Assembly: GCA_025667525.1 (NCBI GenBank)
Contig: CM046875.1
Location: 122,192,340 to 122,256,339, forward strand
DNA length: 64,000 nt
Source of the DNA: Glebionis coronaria
Taxonomy: Eukaryota > Streptophyta > Magnoliopsida > Asterales > Asteraceae
Reading direction: 5' to 3'
Shown here: in pieces, positions 44,140-56,586 of the stretch
Numbering within the stretch: the stretch's first letter is position 1
How the letters are laid out: each line of letters starts with the position of its first letter
Program-made: the position numbers and the translations under genes
Notes under the pieces: generated by a model
Databases searched by the model: none
What the model was told of the DNA's origin: nothing
The model's input: the letters and a program-made list of their open reading frames with translations, nothing else

Positions 44140-44807
44140 TTCTACAGAAATAAGTTCAAATATTAGTATTCTCGATAATAAAATATTTTCAAGAAAATAA
44201 AATTACCCTGGTATATAAACCATAGTATTTTTCTTGAATCCTAGAACTGTATTGACATAAATCCATTACATCAATTGATCTGCTAGTAATGAATGTACTC
44301 AATATAGCGACTTGTCGAACAATTCAATTGACAAACAATTTTAGATTTCTAGATATTTTAAGGGATTTACATTGCCAAAAGAACATTTTGCATTGTAAAC
44401 ATGTTTCATCACTTCTGAATGCTTTAAGTTTCCAGATCTCCCAGAGTAACTTAATTAAGTCGTCTAATCTGAGTAACTTAAAACCATCATATGAATTCTC
44501 ATTCTATGAAAGTTTTCTCTCCATTACAACATCACCCAAAAATCTCATTTGATGACATAGTAATTTAAAGTGTTCGTCAATTAGGAGCATTCGACTTAAA
44601 TTTTAAGGGTATAAATTTTGATGTCAAAATTAATGTATGGAGAAGCATGCATATAACTCCATAGCAGAATTTTAATAAAACATTTTAGTAAACTTCTTCA
44701 CGAGTCTAAATTTCTACATAAATTATGTTAAGGTATTGGTTAAACCAAGTAAAAATTTACCCACAACTATTCACAACGTACTTATTCTAGAACTCGGGGA
44801 TGTTCGT
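44140..44807. other. Unassigned stretch between Copia-C gag and Gypsy-3 LTR
   Basis: About 670 bp, AT-rich. It was expected to hold the Copia-C primer site and 5' LTR, but neither a tRNA-Met complement nor sequence matching 20436-21482 was seen. The 5' part of Copia-C has probably been deleted or replaced. Confidence 0.4.
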
Positions 44808-46001
44808 TTGCAAGTCTCAAAGTTATATTACAAGGTTTAGACAAAACAAGGGACTAGTAGACAATCACGGGCAAGTATACCCTTTCGTTCGTAATATAGC
44901 TTTGTAGTGGTAAGCCATGATCGTTCGCTGAGACTTAGTTTCGTTTTGGTAATCAAGATAATAATTGAAGAAATAAATAGTTGAAGTAATATCAATAGTA
45001 ACAAGTATGACTAATAGGGGATAGTTCGTATAAGTTCGTGATGATGATAATAATGATCGAGATATGTTTATGTAGGTAAAGAGTGATAATCCTTTTTCGT
45101 CAAAACGGTGTTTGCACAATTTACTTGGGTTGATTAAAGACTTATGTTTAATTAAGCTACTAAGCTCAAAACAAGTTGCCAACAAGTTCAATATTTTATC
45201 AAGTTTGCTAATCGGATCTCTCCAACCAAAGATTCATGACCATAGACAAGTTCTAGAAAACTCATTATAACAATTTGCGTTTCCTAACGCCAAACTATCG
45301 TAACAAATCAACTTAGATAAAATATGGTTTGTAGAACTAGGTGGTAAAATGGTTCTACAACATTAGCTTGAAATCATATATAAAGGATCATATCATAGCA
45401 TCATCACTAATTATAGTCACGTACCCATATAGTCACAAAATAGCTTAGCCTAACATAGTAATCAAAGTAACAATTGGAAAAGAGTAAGAGAACATTATAC
45501 TTAGATTGGATTAAATAAACGAGTACACAAGTGTTACGATTGTATCGTTCCTCCAAGAATCGAAGAGTGGAATACTCTCGTTACAAGTATCTCCCAAAAG
45601 TGGATAATACTAAAAATTTACTACGAAAGCTAAAATACTCGAGATATGGAGTATTGAGAGAGAGAGGTGTGTGTAAAATGAGTGGAAATGGCCTCTATTT
45701 ATAGTGTTGTCTAGGGTCAAATGTGTGCCGCACTTCTCCGAAAGTGCGCCGCACTTTGGAGACGTGAATGTGCGCCGCACTTCTGAGTTTGTGTGCCGCA
45801 CTTCTGGGCGATCCAGAATCTTCTTTCAACAACTTTGGCTTATTTGCATATTGAGGCCCCTTCTTTGTATATCTTCACTTTGCTTCTTCAAACTTTATAT
45901 CTACATATAAAACACAACATATTAAGTATCGGAAGCTCTTATTTATACTACAAAGTGGCATTATAATGATAGACTGAATATGTATAATTAGGTCGTTATC
46001 A
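44808..46001 (-). repeat. 3' LTR of Gypsy-3
   Basis: The right end is fixed by a polypurine tract on the minus strand (AAGTGTGGAGGAATT) directly followed by TGATAACGACC. The minus-strand TATA CTATAAATAG is at 45695-45704. The left end (near 44808, giving ...GCAAACGAACA) is approximate. Four GTGYGCCGCACTT words lie at 45723-45803. Confidence 0.65.
45723..45803. repeat. Four GTGCGCCGCACTT words in the Gypsy-3 LTR
   Basis: Copies start at about 45723, 45743, 45769 and 45791. The second extends to the near-palindrome AAGTGCGCCGCACTT. They lie just upstream of the minus-strand TATA box, in U3. Confidence 0.85.
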
Positions 46002-47160
46002 AATTCCTCCACACTTAGCTATTGCTTGCCCTCAAGCAATCAAAGCGAGAAAACAAATTCAATTTTAAAAATGCTTTTAAGAGTTGTGAAGTATGATAGG
46101 AAAATGATTTAATTTTTCTGAATAGCAAAAGCAAATGACAAAATAATTTCAGCACCTCACGTGGATAGTGTTTGGATTTTAAGTTCACACAAATGTCACT
46201 CACAAAGGGTAAATGTATGGTAACACTCAATTAGCTCGGACATAAAATAGATAGCTACCATAGGTTTGTACATGACACATAAACATAACCGTTGCGGCGT
46301 GAGCACCGTATAAATTTTCAAAGAAGCAAAACGTGATAAATGATATGGGTGTAGGATCAAAAAGTATGCCTTTGTCAAAGTCATAGAACAAACTATATTT
46401 CATACATCTATTTTTTTTAAAAGAACATCATAAACTTTATAACTTGACAAGTGGTTAGGCATAACATATAAGGATATTGGCACAATGGATAATATAACAC
46501 ATGCGTACGAGTGCCACATATTTTAGTAAGCCAGTGTAACTTAACTAAAATGATATAAGGGTGATTTTATTTTGCTTCCTTTCGAAAATATCTATAAATT
46601 AACCTCACTGCGGCTTAGTAAATGATGATCAAGCATAAATTCTGAAGCATACTAGATTATCGGCTTTCACACAAAATAGAGAAACACAAGGCTAAGTTTT
46701 TCTCACATATTTGGGTGATGGATTTTGTGCTAAATTATAATGTCAATCAATGAGATTTTTGCTTTGCTAAAAACTTATTTAGTTACAAAACATATATATT
46801 TTTATTATTTTTCAAAAAGATTTTCATGTGGAGAAATTTATTTTATTTTTTATTTTTTTTCTTTTTTCTATTTGTCACCTCCTCCACACTTAAGTTGAAC
46901 ATCGTCCTCGAGGTGATAACTAATAAACTATTAAAAGTAGGAAAAATGCAAAGGGAAACGAGAACTTTCCGGGGCTTAGTAGAAAATTACGGGACTTCGA
47001 GAGATGAATCCATCTTAGAGCTCCAATTTGCTATTTTCCTGCATGCTAAAACAAAACAAAACACATGCAATATATACAAGGATGGTTTTATTTATACAGG
47101 TCCTCCTACACACTTAAGTTCAAAGGTGGGGATAAAATACGGATTGCCTTCCGAATAGCG
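46002..47160 (-). other. 3' non-coding region of Gypsy-3 with three polypurine-like tracts
   Basis: No ORF of the element. AAGTGTGGAGG-type purine words on the minus strand lie at 46002-46017 (terminal), about 46873-46890, and a variant AAGTGTGTAGGAGGA at about 47100-47117. The segment before the middle one reads GAGGACGATGTTCAACTTAA, matching the GAGGACAATGTTT element that precedes the purine tract in the Athila element. Confidence 0.65.
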
Positions 47161-47169
47161 TTAAGTTTA

Positions 47170-47187
47170 GAGTCTTCAGCCAGACTC
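47170..47187 (-). promoter_or_regulatory. Post-pol hairpin of Gypsy-3
   Basis: Perfect 6-bp stem GAGTCT/AGACTC with a 6-base loop, in the same position after pol as the GAGTC stems of the other two gypsy elements. Confidence 0.5.
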
Positions 47188-47229
47188 GGCTAATCGGATC
47201 TATTTTAAGAAGAAAAGAATTTTTCTCCT

Positions 47230-48375
47230 TCGATTTCATTACAGTGTTCTTCTTCATGGTAGAGCTTAAGTCTATGTCCATTGACTATAAAGGTGCTATT
47301 GTCTCTACCGTATAATTCAACATATCCGGATGGATATTGGTGTTTTACTAGATAGGGTCCAGCCCATCTTGAAGTAAGCTTAGGTTGCTTAAATTTATAT
47401 TTCGAGATAAAGAGAAGTACTTTTTCTCCTTTTTTGATATCTTTTCTTTGTCATAATTTGCGATCATGCCAAACTTTGGTTCGTTCTTTATATAATCATG
47501 AACTTTGATAAGCGTGATGTCGAAATTCATCTAACTCGTGAAGTTGAAAGTTACGTTTTTCTCCGGCTGCAATAAGATCTGGGTTGCAGTTCTTAAGTTC
47601 CCAATATGCACGGTGTTCAATCTCTATTGGTAGATGGCATGTTTTTCCATACAACAGTTTGTACGGTGTGGTTCCAGTTGGTGTTTTGAATGCGGTACGA
47701 AAGGCCCATAGAGCATCTTCTAATTTTTTAGACCAACAAGCAGGGTTGTTTTGAACGGTCTTTTCAAGTATACGTTTGAGAGCTCTATTAGTGTTTTCAA
47801 CTTGACCACTCGTTTGAGGGTGGTAAGATGTGGAAAATCGGTGGGTCACTCCATATCTTTTCATAATATTTTCCATGAGTTTGTTACAGAAATGAGTTCC
47901 TCTGTCGCTTATTAGTGCTTTTGGAATTCTAAAACGACAGAATAATTTCTTTAAGAATGCGATAACAACTCTTGCATGATTTGTTTGTAAAGCTTGAGCT
48001 TCGGCCCATTTCGATACATAGTCGACGGCGACTAAAATGTATTCACATTTGTAAGATTTAGGAAATGGTCCCATGAAGTCGATACCCCATACGTCAAAGA
48101 TTTTGCAGACTTGGATGTTGTTTAGAGGCATTGCGTCTCTTTTAGAAATATTTCCAGTACTTTGACATGATTCATATAGTCGTACTAAGGTATGAGCTTC
48201 ACGAATAATTGTTGGCCAATAAAAGCCAGCGTCAAACACTTTTTTAGCGCTGGTGTTCGCGGCGTAATGTCCTCTGGTTGGTCCGTAGTGACGTTCATCG
48301 AGAATTTTTCTAGATTCGAATCTGGAAATACAACGTCGGATTATTCCAATAAGTAAGGATCATCCCAAAAGTATT
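47230..48375 (-). pseudogene. Gypsy-3 integrase
   Basis: Ty3/gypsy integrase on the minus strand: zinc-binding part (near 48290-48160) with L-Y-E-S-C-Q, where the first Cys of the C-x2-C pair is Tyr. The core follows with [25 protein letters not shown] and [13 protein letters not shown]. The C-terminal part (47530-47230) is out of frame with the core. The catalytic acidic triad is present but the zinc finger is damaged. Confidence 0.82.
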
Positions 48376-48378
48376 TTT

Positions 48379-48960
48379 TTAGTTAGAGAAAAATATTTTC
48401 TTTTGTTGGTTTGTCATTCCCTTTCGTAAAATACCTACAGCCAAATAGTTTGCAAAGTCTGCGAACCATGGTGTATTGTTAGTACTTACTTGCATTATAT
48501 CATCGGGAAAATCATCGATTTCATCATCGCTAGAATCATCATTCACTATGCGAGATAAATGATCGACAACAACATTTTCAGCTCCTTTTTTATTTTTAAT
48601 TTCCAAATCAAATTCTTGTAAAAGCAATATCCGTCGTATTAGACGAGGTTTGGCGTCTTGCTTTTTGAACAAGTATTTTAAAGCTGAGTGATCGGTGTAA
48701 ACTATCGTTTTTGACAATACGAGGTTTGATCGAAATTTGTCAAACGCGTAAACTACAGCCATGAGTTCTTTTTCTGTAATTGTATAACTTTGTTGGGCTG
48801 CGTTAAGAGTTCTACTTGCAAAATAGATGGGATGAAATTTTTTACCATCTTTTTGTCCAAGGACGGCTCTAAGGGCATGTTCACTTGCATCGCACATAAG
48901 CACAAATGGAAGGTTCCAATTGGGGCTTGCAATAATTGGTGTGCATGTAAGTTTTTCTTT
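48379..48960 (-). pseudogene. Gypsy-3 RNase H
   Basis: Minus-strand RNase H with [15 protein letters not shown] at the start (48897-48850), [27 protein letters not shown], and [11 protein letters not shown] near 48570-48540. It continues into the tether with W-F-A-D-F-A-N-Y-L. The frame ends near 48379. Confidence 0.82.
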
Positions 48961-49459
48961 AAGTATTTCGAATGCTAAAAGACATCCGTCGTTAAAATCG
49001 AACGTTCTTTCTTTCTCTAAAAGTTGAGTTAAAGGTCTTTGATTTTTGCAAAGTATTTGACAAATCGTCGGTAAAAACCGACATGACCTAAGAAACTTCT
49101 AATGCCTTTAACATTAGTAGGTGGTGGGAGTTTTGAGATCACGTCTATTTTTGCTTTGTCAACTTCAAGGCAGACTCTAGAAACTTTGTGTCCTAACACA
49201 ATTCCTTCTATAACCATAAAGTGACATTTTTCCCAGTTTAGCAAAAGATTTGCTTATTTGCATCGTGCTAACATTTTATCGAGATTGTTTAGACATGTGT
49301 CGAAAGAATTTCCAAAGATGGAGAAATCGTCCATGAAGACTTCAACCAATTCTTCAATCATATCGTGAAAGATTGCAATCATACACCTCTGAAAAGTAAC
49401 AGGCGCATTGCATAGACCAAAAGGCATGCGCCTATAAGCGTAAGTTCCAAATAGACAAG
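48961..49459 (-). pseudogene. Gypsy-3 reverse transcriptase, part after the insertion
   Basis: It begins at the insertion point with [10 protein letters not shown], then the catalytic F-M-D-D (near 49340-49329), N-W-E-K-C-H-F-M and [11 protein letters not shown] at 49244-49060. A stop lies just upstream of 49244. Confidence 0.85.
49455..49459. repeat. Target-site duplication ACAAG (left)
   Basis: Immediately before TGTTGGGAATT, repeated at 61852-61856. Confidence 0.95.
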
Positions 49460-49966
49460 TGTTGGGAATTATTTGTTAAGTGTCAAGTATTGTTAGTGTT
49501 ATTCAAGTACTGTTAGTTATCTTTCAAGTACCGTTAGTGTTAACGCGGTACATAGTAAGTACTGCTACTTATAAAGTAAGTACTGCTATGTTGATTAGGA
49601 CGAACATATCTTTGTATAAGATATGTCATAGTTATAGTTAGAGTATATCTTATGCGATATACTTAAATAGTTAGAATATTGATAATATATCGTCTGTGAT
49701 ATAGTTATCTTTATAGAATATTCTAAGGTTTCTAGGGTTCCTTACTCTATAAAAGGAACATATGTACAATGGCATTCATGTACCTCATTTAAGTCGATTA
49801 ATAAGAGAATCGAATAGTTAAAAGTAATTATGTTCTTCTGTGCTTTATAAGTTAGATTCTGCATAACTTATTTAACTTGAGTAAGAGTTCTCAAAGTGTT
49901 TTATTTTGATTACAAACTACTATACTAGTTCTTAACAGAATATAGATCCAACCAAAGGGATCAACA
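49460..49966 (+). repeat. 5' LTR of the Sirevirus-like element
   Basis: 507 bp, TGTTGGGAAT to GGGATCAACA. TATA box TATAAAAGG at 49748-49756. The first 130 bp hold five AAGTACYGYTA-like words (49480-49595). Confidence 0.95.
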
Positions 49967-49968
49967 AG

Positions 49969-49980
49969 TGGTATCAGATC
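49969..49980 (+). promoter_or_regulatory. tRNA-Met primer-binding site (Sirevirus)
   Basis: TGGTATCAGATC two bases after the LTR. One mismatch to the complement of initiator tRNA-Met. Confidence 0.85.
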
Positions 49981-50041
49981 TTGTTGAGAAACTCTGAAAA
50001 GAAGAACACAACCCCATACACTGCACTCACACAAAAACTCA

Positions 50042-52938
50042 ATGTCTCAACATGGTGATGACGCTCACTTGGATGATATTCCAAATCCTGATCCAATTCC
50101 ACAGGGACAACCACAAGTTGTGCATCCTGCACCAGCACAAGGTGTTCAAGCCGTGAATGTTGTAGATACCTCTACAACTACAACACCTTCTCATACTCTG
50201 TCTGCTGTCAAACTCCCAGTGCTCAAAGGTGACAATTATGAGACACGGGCTATGCAAATGGAACATTACTTAAATCACACAGATCACACTGTGTGGCAAG
50301 TTATCAACAATGGGAATACACCTAAGAAGCTACATTGGTTGCCTGACGGTACATGCTATGCTCTGCCTGTTGTGACTGCTGAGGAGGTACAAGCAAAGAT
50401 CAGAGAGAGAAAAAGCCAGAACTGCTTTGGCTATGGCTCTTTTAGAAGACATCTTACCTAAATTTGATCATTATAAGGATGCCAAGGCTATGTGGGATGC
50501 CATAAAACATAGATTTGGAGGTAATGACAAATCTAAGAAGATGAAGAAGATTGTTCTTAAGCAAGAATTTAATAACTTCTTAATTTCCAGTATAGAAGGA
50601 ATACATGGTGGCTATGGAAGATTCAGTAAGCTGCTTATTCAATTGGCAGTTTATGGAACAAGTAATTCCTAATGAAGAAGCTAATCTAAAATTCTTAAGG
50701 AGTGTTCCACAAGAGTAGAAAGCAATGGCTATGCACTTCATCACAAGAGATGATCTGGAAACAATTCCTTTTGATCATCTCTACAACAATATTAGAGCAT
50801 ACGAGATGGATGTAAAAGGCATTGAGGTGACCAAAGCAACAACTACGACAAAGTCTAACTTGGCTTTTGTGTCAGAATGAAATAGCGGTACCTATTTTCA
50901 TAATATCGCTAGTGGATCAAGCAATGGTACATACTTCACAAATACCGTTAGGGGACTTACAAGCGGTACTTACCCACAAAGTACTAAAGGCGGTCCCATA
51001 GTCTCTCAAAATCCACATGGAAGATCTTCACCATTGTTTAGTGACAATGATGCCTTCTCATTATTTGTTGGACAAGACAACATGCCAAGATTAACACTCA
51101 ATGACTTGTTCCAAATGGATGATGCTGATGTTGAAGATATGGATCTTAAATGGCAAGCTCCTATGGTGACAGTAAGATCTAACAGGTTCTTTAAGAAGAC
51201 TGGAAGAAAGATGACTATTGATCCTAATGAGCCATTAGGATATGACAGGTCCAAAGTTGAATGCTATAACTAGGGAAGGAATGGACACTTTACAAGAGAA
51301 TGCACTAGATACAAAGCTGAGAGTAGCAGTCAAAAGTACAAGAACAGCTATAGAACCAGTCCAAGAATAACTGAAAGTTTTCCAAAAGGAAACAGCAGGA
51401 GTCCTAAAGGAACCAAAGCATTGGTGACTATAGATGGACTGGTGAACTGGGCTGAAGATGAAGAAGAAGAAGAGCTTGGTTTAATGGCTCTCTCACATGA
51501 AGATACTGAGGTACATCCTTGTTCTAAATACTGTGTTCTTAAATTTAATAGCTTAAAAGTAGAACTAGAGGGAACAATATCAAAAGTCAACACATGCACT
51601 ATAGAACTAAATGCTTTTAAACAGGGTGTTTCTAAGTTAGAAGAAAATATAGTTTTGTATAAAAAGGGTCAACAAAACTATGAAGAGAAAATAAGAATTT
51701 TAACTCTTCAAATGAGGGAAAAAGATGTGGAAATTAAAGCTTTGAAAGACAACTTTTGAAAGTGTCAACAGAAAATGAAGCTTTAAAAGCCAGTCTTTAT
51801 AATAAAAGGGAAGTGATTAATCATTGGCAAAAGTCTTCTAAAGGATTGGGAAAACTGATTAATTCAGAAATAGGGTATTATGATAAGTCAGACCTAGGAT
51901 ATATTGAGGACCAACCTGGGATAACTTTAACTGACAAGGACTTATTAAAGGAGATTTTTTATAGTTCTAGTGAGTCAGATAGTACACCTAAGAATGATAG
52001 ATATGCTAAAGGAATGAAGGAAGTTCCTCCACCTTTATTAGGAACTTTCATGCCCCTAGTAATGATACAAGTATAGAGTTAGAAGAACCAAAGGTTAAAA
52101 ATACCTCAAACTCTAGTACTTTGTCCCAAGATAAGACTGTTGTGACCAAGAACATTGTTTATCCACCTTTAATGGACAATTTTGTTTCTTAAGAATCTAA
52201 GACTAGTTCTGCTCCCAATCAGGTAAAAACTCCTAGCAAGATATTGGATAATGATGTAAAACATAATAAAACCAAGAGGGGGGGTTAGGTTTTGAGAAGG
52301 TTAAGTCAAAACAACCTTTTGGGTCTTATTTGAGAAGAAAAGGATGTTATGTTTGTGGTAGTCTAAGTCATTTTATCAAAGATTGTACTTTGCATGAAGA
52401 TAACATTGTGAAACAAAAGGTTGCACAAAAGGTCATGAAAAACAGTGATGGGAAAAATGCACAGGTTAATAGGAAACAGAAACTTAAGAATGACAAACCT
52501 AAGTTTGATCACTCAAAAAGGGTAGCTAAACAGGTTAAAAATAACTCTACCAAAAGTTTTGTTCCTAGAGCAATACTTATGAAACAAGGTCTAGTACCTT
52601 TGAAGTCTGGTAAACCAAGTACCGGCAAGTCTAGAACTACAAGTACTGCTAGACCAAACTCAAGTACTGTTGATTCAAAGTTTGTTAAACCAAAGTTTTC
52701 CAAGACTTCTAAGAATGTTGTTGAAAAAGCCAAAACATCTCGAAGTAAGTTTAATAACAAACCAGTGCAAATGTGGGTTCCTAAAAGAGAAAAACCATGT
52801 GTTAAAGCAAGTACTGCTAAAGCAGTATTTAAGGCAAAGAAGTCTGAGCACATAGAGTCACCCTATGTCTTTGACTACATAACTGAAACCATGAAGTATA
52901 AGAGCAAAATTAGCATTACTGGGAATGCTTCTGAATAG
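50042..52938 (+). pseudogene. Sirevirus gag (broken)
   Basis: ATG at 50042, 60 bp after the primer site. N-terminal UBN2/DUF4219-like gag with V-K-L-P-V-L-K-G-D-N-Y and W-Q-V-I-N-N-G-N (50042-50461). It continues in other frames at 50427-50672 and about 50650-50880 (F-L-R-S-V-P-Q-E, stop, K-A-M-A-M). A first zinc knuckle near 51262-51303 has a TAG in place of its second Cys. The coiled-coil-like segments 51421-51759 and 51756-52076 follow, then a second knuckle C-Y-V-C-G-S-L-S-H-F-I-K-D-C (near 52349-52390) and a Lys-rich tail to 52938. Several stops look like TGG to TAG changes. Confidence 0.85.
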
Positions 52939-53032
52939 ACTCTTAAGTGTGTAGGTCCCACAAGATCCGAGCCAAATGTGGCTTGGGTCCCTGTTAAAAA
53001 CTAATAATTTTGTTTATGTGTAGGGGCATCTA

Positions 53033-54086
53033 ATTGATGAATTGAAAGACAAAGGCATAGTGGATAGTGGATGCTCAAGACACATGACAGGGAACCAAGA
53101 TTTCCTTGCTGAATTTGAAGAATTTAGAGGAGGACCAGTAGCCTTTGGAGGTAGCAAAGGTAGAATTACTGGCAAAGGGAAAATCAATATAGGGAAGTTG
53201 GAATTTGAAGATGTGTTCTTTGTGAAAGAATTGAATGAGTTCAATATCTTTTCTGTATCACAAATGTGGGATAAGAAGAACAAGGTGTTGTTCACAGACA
53301 AAGACTGCTTGGTGCTGTCTAAAGACTTTGAGATGCCTAAAAATCTCAAGTACTGCTTAAAGTACCCAGGCAAGAAAATATGTACACCTTTAATCTTCAT
53401 ACTATTACTCCAACAGGTGGTATTACATGTTTGCTAGCTAAGGCTTCTTATGATGAGTCTAATTTATGGCATATAAGGTTAGGTCATGTGAATTTCAAGA
53501 ATCTTAACAGATTAGTGAATAGGAATTTGGTTAGAGGGTTACCTAACAAATCTTTTCAAAATGATTTCACATGTGCCGCTTGTCAAAAAGGTAAACAACA
53601 TAGAGCCTCTTGTAAGACCAAGACTGTCAATACTGTGACAAAGCCTTTGCAACTCTTGCATATGGATTTATTTGGTCCAGTTTCTGTAAGAAGCATTAGT
53701 CATAAGACCTTTTGTCTAGTCATAACTGATGATTATAGTAGATTCAGTTGGGTTTTTTTAGCTCTTAAGAGTGAAACCAATGAATTACTTAAGGATTTTA
53801 TCACTTTAGTTGAAAAACAATTCACTAAACAAGTTTTGATCATTAGGACAAATAATGGGACAGAATTCAAGAATGCTGAATTTGATGAATTCTGTAGGTC
53901 TAAAGGCATTAAGAGACAATTTAGTAATCCTAGGACTCCACAACAAAATGGAGTAGCTGAAAGGAAGAATAGGACACTAATTGAGGCTGCTAGAACTATG
54001 CTCGCTGATTCTCTTTTACTAAATACCTTTTGGGCAGAAGCAATCAATACTGCATGTTATGTGTTAAATACAAACACCTTATGAAC
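53033..54086 (+). pseudogene. Sirevirus protease, pre-integrase and integrase
   Basis: Protease active site D-S-G at 53063-53071 in I-V-D-S-G-C-S-R-H-M-T-G. A frame change follows near 53390. The GAG-pre-integrase domain has H-I-R-L-G-H-V-N, and C-A-A-C-Q-K-G-K-Q-H closes the HHCC finger. In the integrase core the first catalytic Asp is in I-T-D-D-Y-S-R-F. The second should be in S-D-N-G-T-E-F but reads T-N-N-G-T-E-F (codon 53851-53853, AAT), and the Glu is in G-V-A-E-R-K-N-R. A deletion with frame loss near 54080 separates it from the P-Y-E-L-L-T-G block that follows. Confidence 0.88.
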
Positions 54087-54981
54087 TTTTGACTGGTGTT
54101 GAGCCAACCATAAGTCATTTAAGACCTTTTGGGTGTCATGTGTCTATACTAAATACTCTTGATCATTTGGGAAAGTTGGATGGAAAGTCTGATCTAGGAT
54201 ATCTTGTAGGATATTCATTGCAAAGTAAAGCATATAAGGTTTATAATTTGGCATCTAAAAAGGTTGAAGAAAATGCCCATGTTAATTTCTTAGAAAATAA
54301 ACCCAATTTCCCAGGAATAGGTTATGCTTGGATGTTTGATTTAGATTATCTAACTAACTCCATAGATTACTATTCTATGCAAAAGGATTGTCAAACTAAC
54401 AATGCAGGTGAGGATTCTAGTGCAACTAATGCAGGTACTCAAGAAGAAGTTTCTTCATCAGATGATGATGTTCATATCTATGTACCCAATGTGCCTACTT
54501 TTACTCCCATGTCTGCTACTCCCAAGAAGCAAACCATGCATCAACAGATGATCAAGCCTCCCAAGTGCTTCAGAGGCTTCAAGATCAAGAAAAGAATGCT
54601 ACATCTGCTAATAAGCATTCAGGAGAAGAATCTTTTGAGTCACAACACTCAACAGTACATACTACACCTAGCGGTACTTCATCTGCAAGTACTGCTAAGT
54701 TAAAATCTGCAAAGTCAGCTGATTCATTAGAAGGTATTTTACAAGCTATGGACGATGAAGACGTGTATGCTAGTCCAGCTGAAGGAATCTTCTCCAAAGC
54801 TTCCTATGATGAGCAAGGTGCAGTAACTGATTTCAACAATTTGTAAACTGAAATTATAGTCAGTTCTATTCCCACTCATAGAGTCAACAACAACCATCCT
54901 ACTACACAAATCATTGGAGATCCCAAGTCTGTTGTACAAACCAGAAGACAACTTCAAACCAATACTGAAACTCATGTACTT
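54087..54981 (+). pseudogene. Sirevirus integrase C-terminal and variable linker
   Basis: Starts in the P-Y-E-L-L-T-G-V-E-P block and has L-R-P-F-G-C-H-V and K-S-D-L-G-Y-L-V-G-Y-S (about 54120-54225). A Ser/Asp/Thr-rich variable linker, split by a frameshift near 54580, follows. The second half (54565-54846) includes A-S-T-A-K-L-K-S-A-K-S-A, where AAGTACTGCTAAG copies are translated. A stop lies at 54844-54846. Confidence 0.75.
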
Positions 54982-56586
54982 GTGAGTTATGTCAAACAAC
55001 AGCAGAGAACTAATCATAAGGATACTCAGCATTGTTTGTTTGCTTGTTTCTTATCACAAGTAGAGCCCAAAAACATTTCTCAGGCTCTTGATGAAGAAAG
55101 TTGGATAGATGCCATGCAAGAAGAATTAACACAATTTGAGCTACAAAAGGTTTGGATTCTTGTGTATCTTCCCACAAATAAGAGAGTAATTGGTACTAGA
55201 TGGGTTTTCAGGAACAAGAAGGATGAGAGAGGAGTTGTTGTAAGAAACAAGGCAAGTCTTGTTGCTCAAGGCTATAGACAGGAAGAAGGGATAGACTATG
55301 ATGAGGTTTTTGCACCAGTGGCAAGGATAGAATCCATAAGGTTATTTTTGGCCTTTGCATCATATATGGGTTTTATAGTTTATCAAATGGATGTGAAAAG
55401 TGCCTTTCTTTATGGTACTATTTCAGAGGAGGTATATGTCTCACAACCTCCAGGTTTTGTAGATCCTAAATTCCCCAACAGAGTCTACAAGGTTACCAAA
55501 GCACTTTATGGTCTGCATCAAGCTCCAAGGGCCTGGTATGCAACTTTATCCAATTTTCTATTAGAGCATGGATATAGGAGAGGGACCATTGACAAAACTC
55601 TGTTCATCAAGAAGAATGCTCAGGATATTATTCTAGTTCAAGTATATGTTGATGACATCATTTTTAGTTCTACCAAGAAGTCATGGTGTAAAGAGTTTGA
55701 GGCTTTGATGAAAGGAAGATTTCAGATGAGTTCTATGGGAGAACAAACTTTCTTTTTGGGACTGCAAGTCAAACAAAGGAAAGATGGAATATTTATCAGC
55801 CAAGATAAGTATGTTGCTGAAATCTTGAAGAAATTTTCATGTATGGATACAAGGAGTACAAGCACACCTTTTGAAGCTAAGAAGTATTTATCAAAAGATG
55901 AACATGGAGAAAGTGTTGATACTCATATATACAGATCAATGATTGAATCATTGATGTATCTTACTGCTTCAAGGCCAGATATTATGTTTGCTGTATGTGC
56001 CTGTTCAAGGTTCTAAGTCAATCCAAAGGTGTCACATCTACATGTTGTGAAGAAGATTTTTAAGTATCTTAAAAGTCAACCCAATTTAGGATTATGGTAT
56101 CCTAGAGATCCCACCTTTGAATTGGAAGCTTACTCAGATAGTGATTATACTGGAGCTAATCATGATAGGAAATCCACAACAGGAGGTTGTCAATTCCTAG
56201 GCAGAAGACTCATATCATGGCAGTGTAAGAAGCAAACCATTGTTGCTACCTCTACGACTGAAGCTGAATATGTAATTGCTACTAATTGTTGTGGACAAGT
56301 ACTTTGGATTCAAAATCAATTGTTAGATTATGGGTTTAACTTCATGAACACCAAGATTTACATTGATAATGAAAGTACTATATGCATTGTCAAGAATCCA
56401 GTATTTCACCCCAAGACCAAGCATATTGAAATAAGACATCACTTCATAAGAGATGCCTATGACAAGAAGCTTATTCAAGTCTTGAAGATTCATACAAACA
56501 ACAATGTAGCTGATTTGTTGACCAAGGCATTTGATGCAAAGAGATTTGAATTCTTGGTGACACATATTGGTATGCTCAACCAATAG
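54982..56586 (+). pseudogene. Sirevirus reverse transcriptase and RNase H
   Basis: One frame interrupted only by TAA at 56014-56016, probably from CAA in the conserved S-R-F-Q segment. The RT has [34 protein letters not shown] and the catalytic Y-V-D-D at 55645-55656. RNase H has A-Y-S-D-S-D-Y-T-G, T-T-E-A-E-Y-V-I-A-T and Y-I-D-N-E-S-T. It ends at TAG 56584-56586 after the C-terminal L-L-T-K-A-F-D block. Catalytic residues are intact, so this is the best preserved part of the element. Confidence 0.9.

Noticed and set aside
44140..44807. 5' LTR of Copia-C
   Set aside because: No sequence matching 20436-21482 and no primer site were found in this interval.
46826..47158. 110-codon plus-strand frame
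   Set aside because: Located in the Gypsy-3 3' non-coding region antisense to the element. It starts in a T-rich run and has no domain.
56584..56586. Stop-codon suppression site leading from pol into the env-like region, as reported for SIRE1
   Set aside because: The frame after this TAG closes again within about 30 codons and does not reach the ATG at 56985 in frame.
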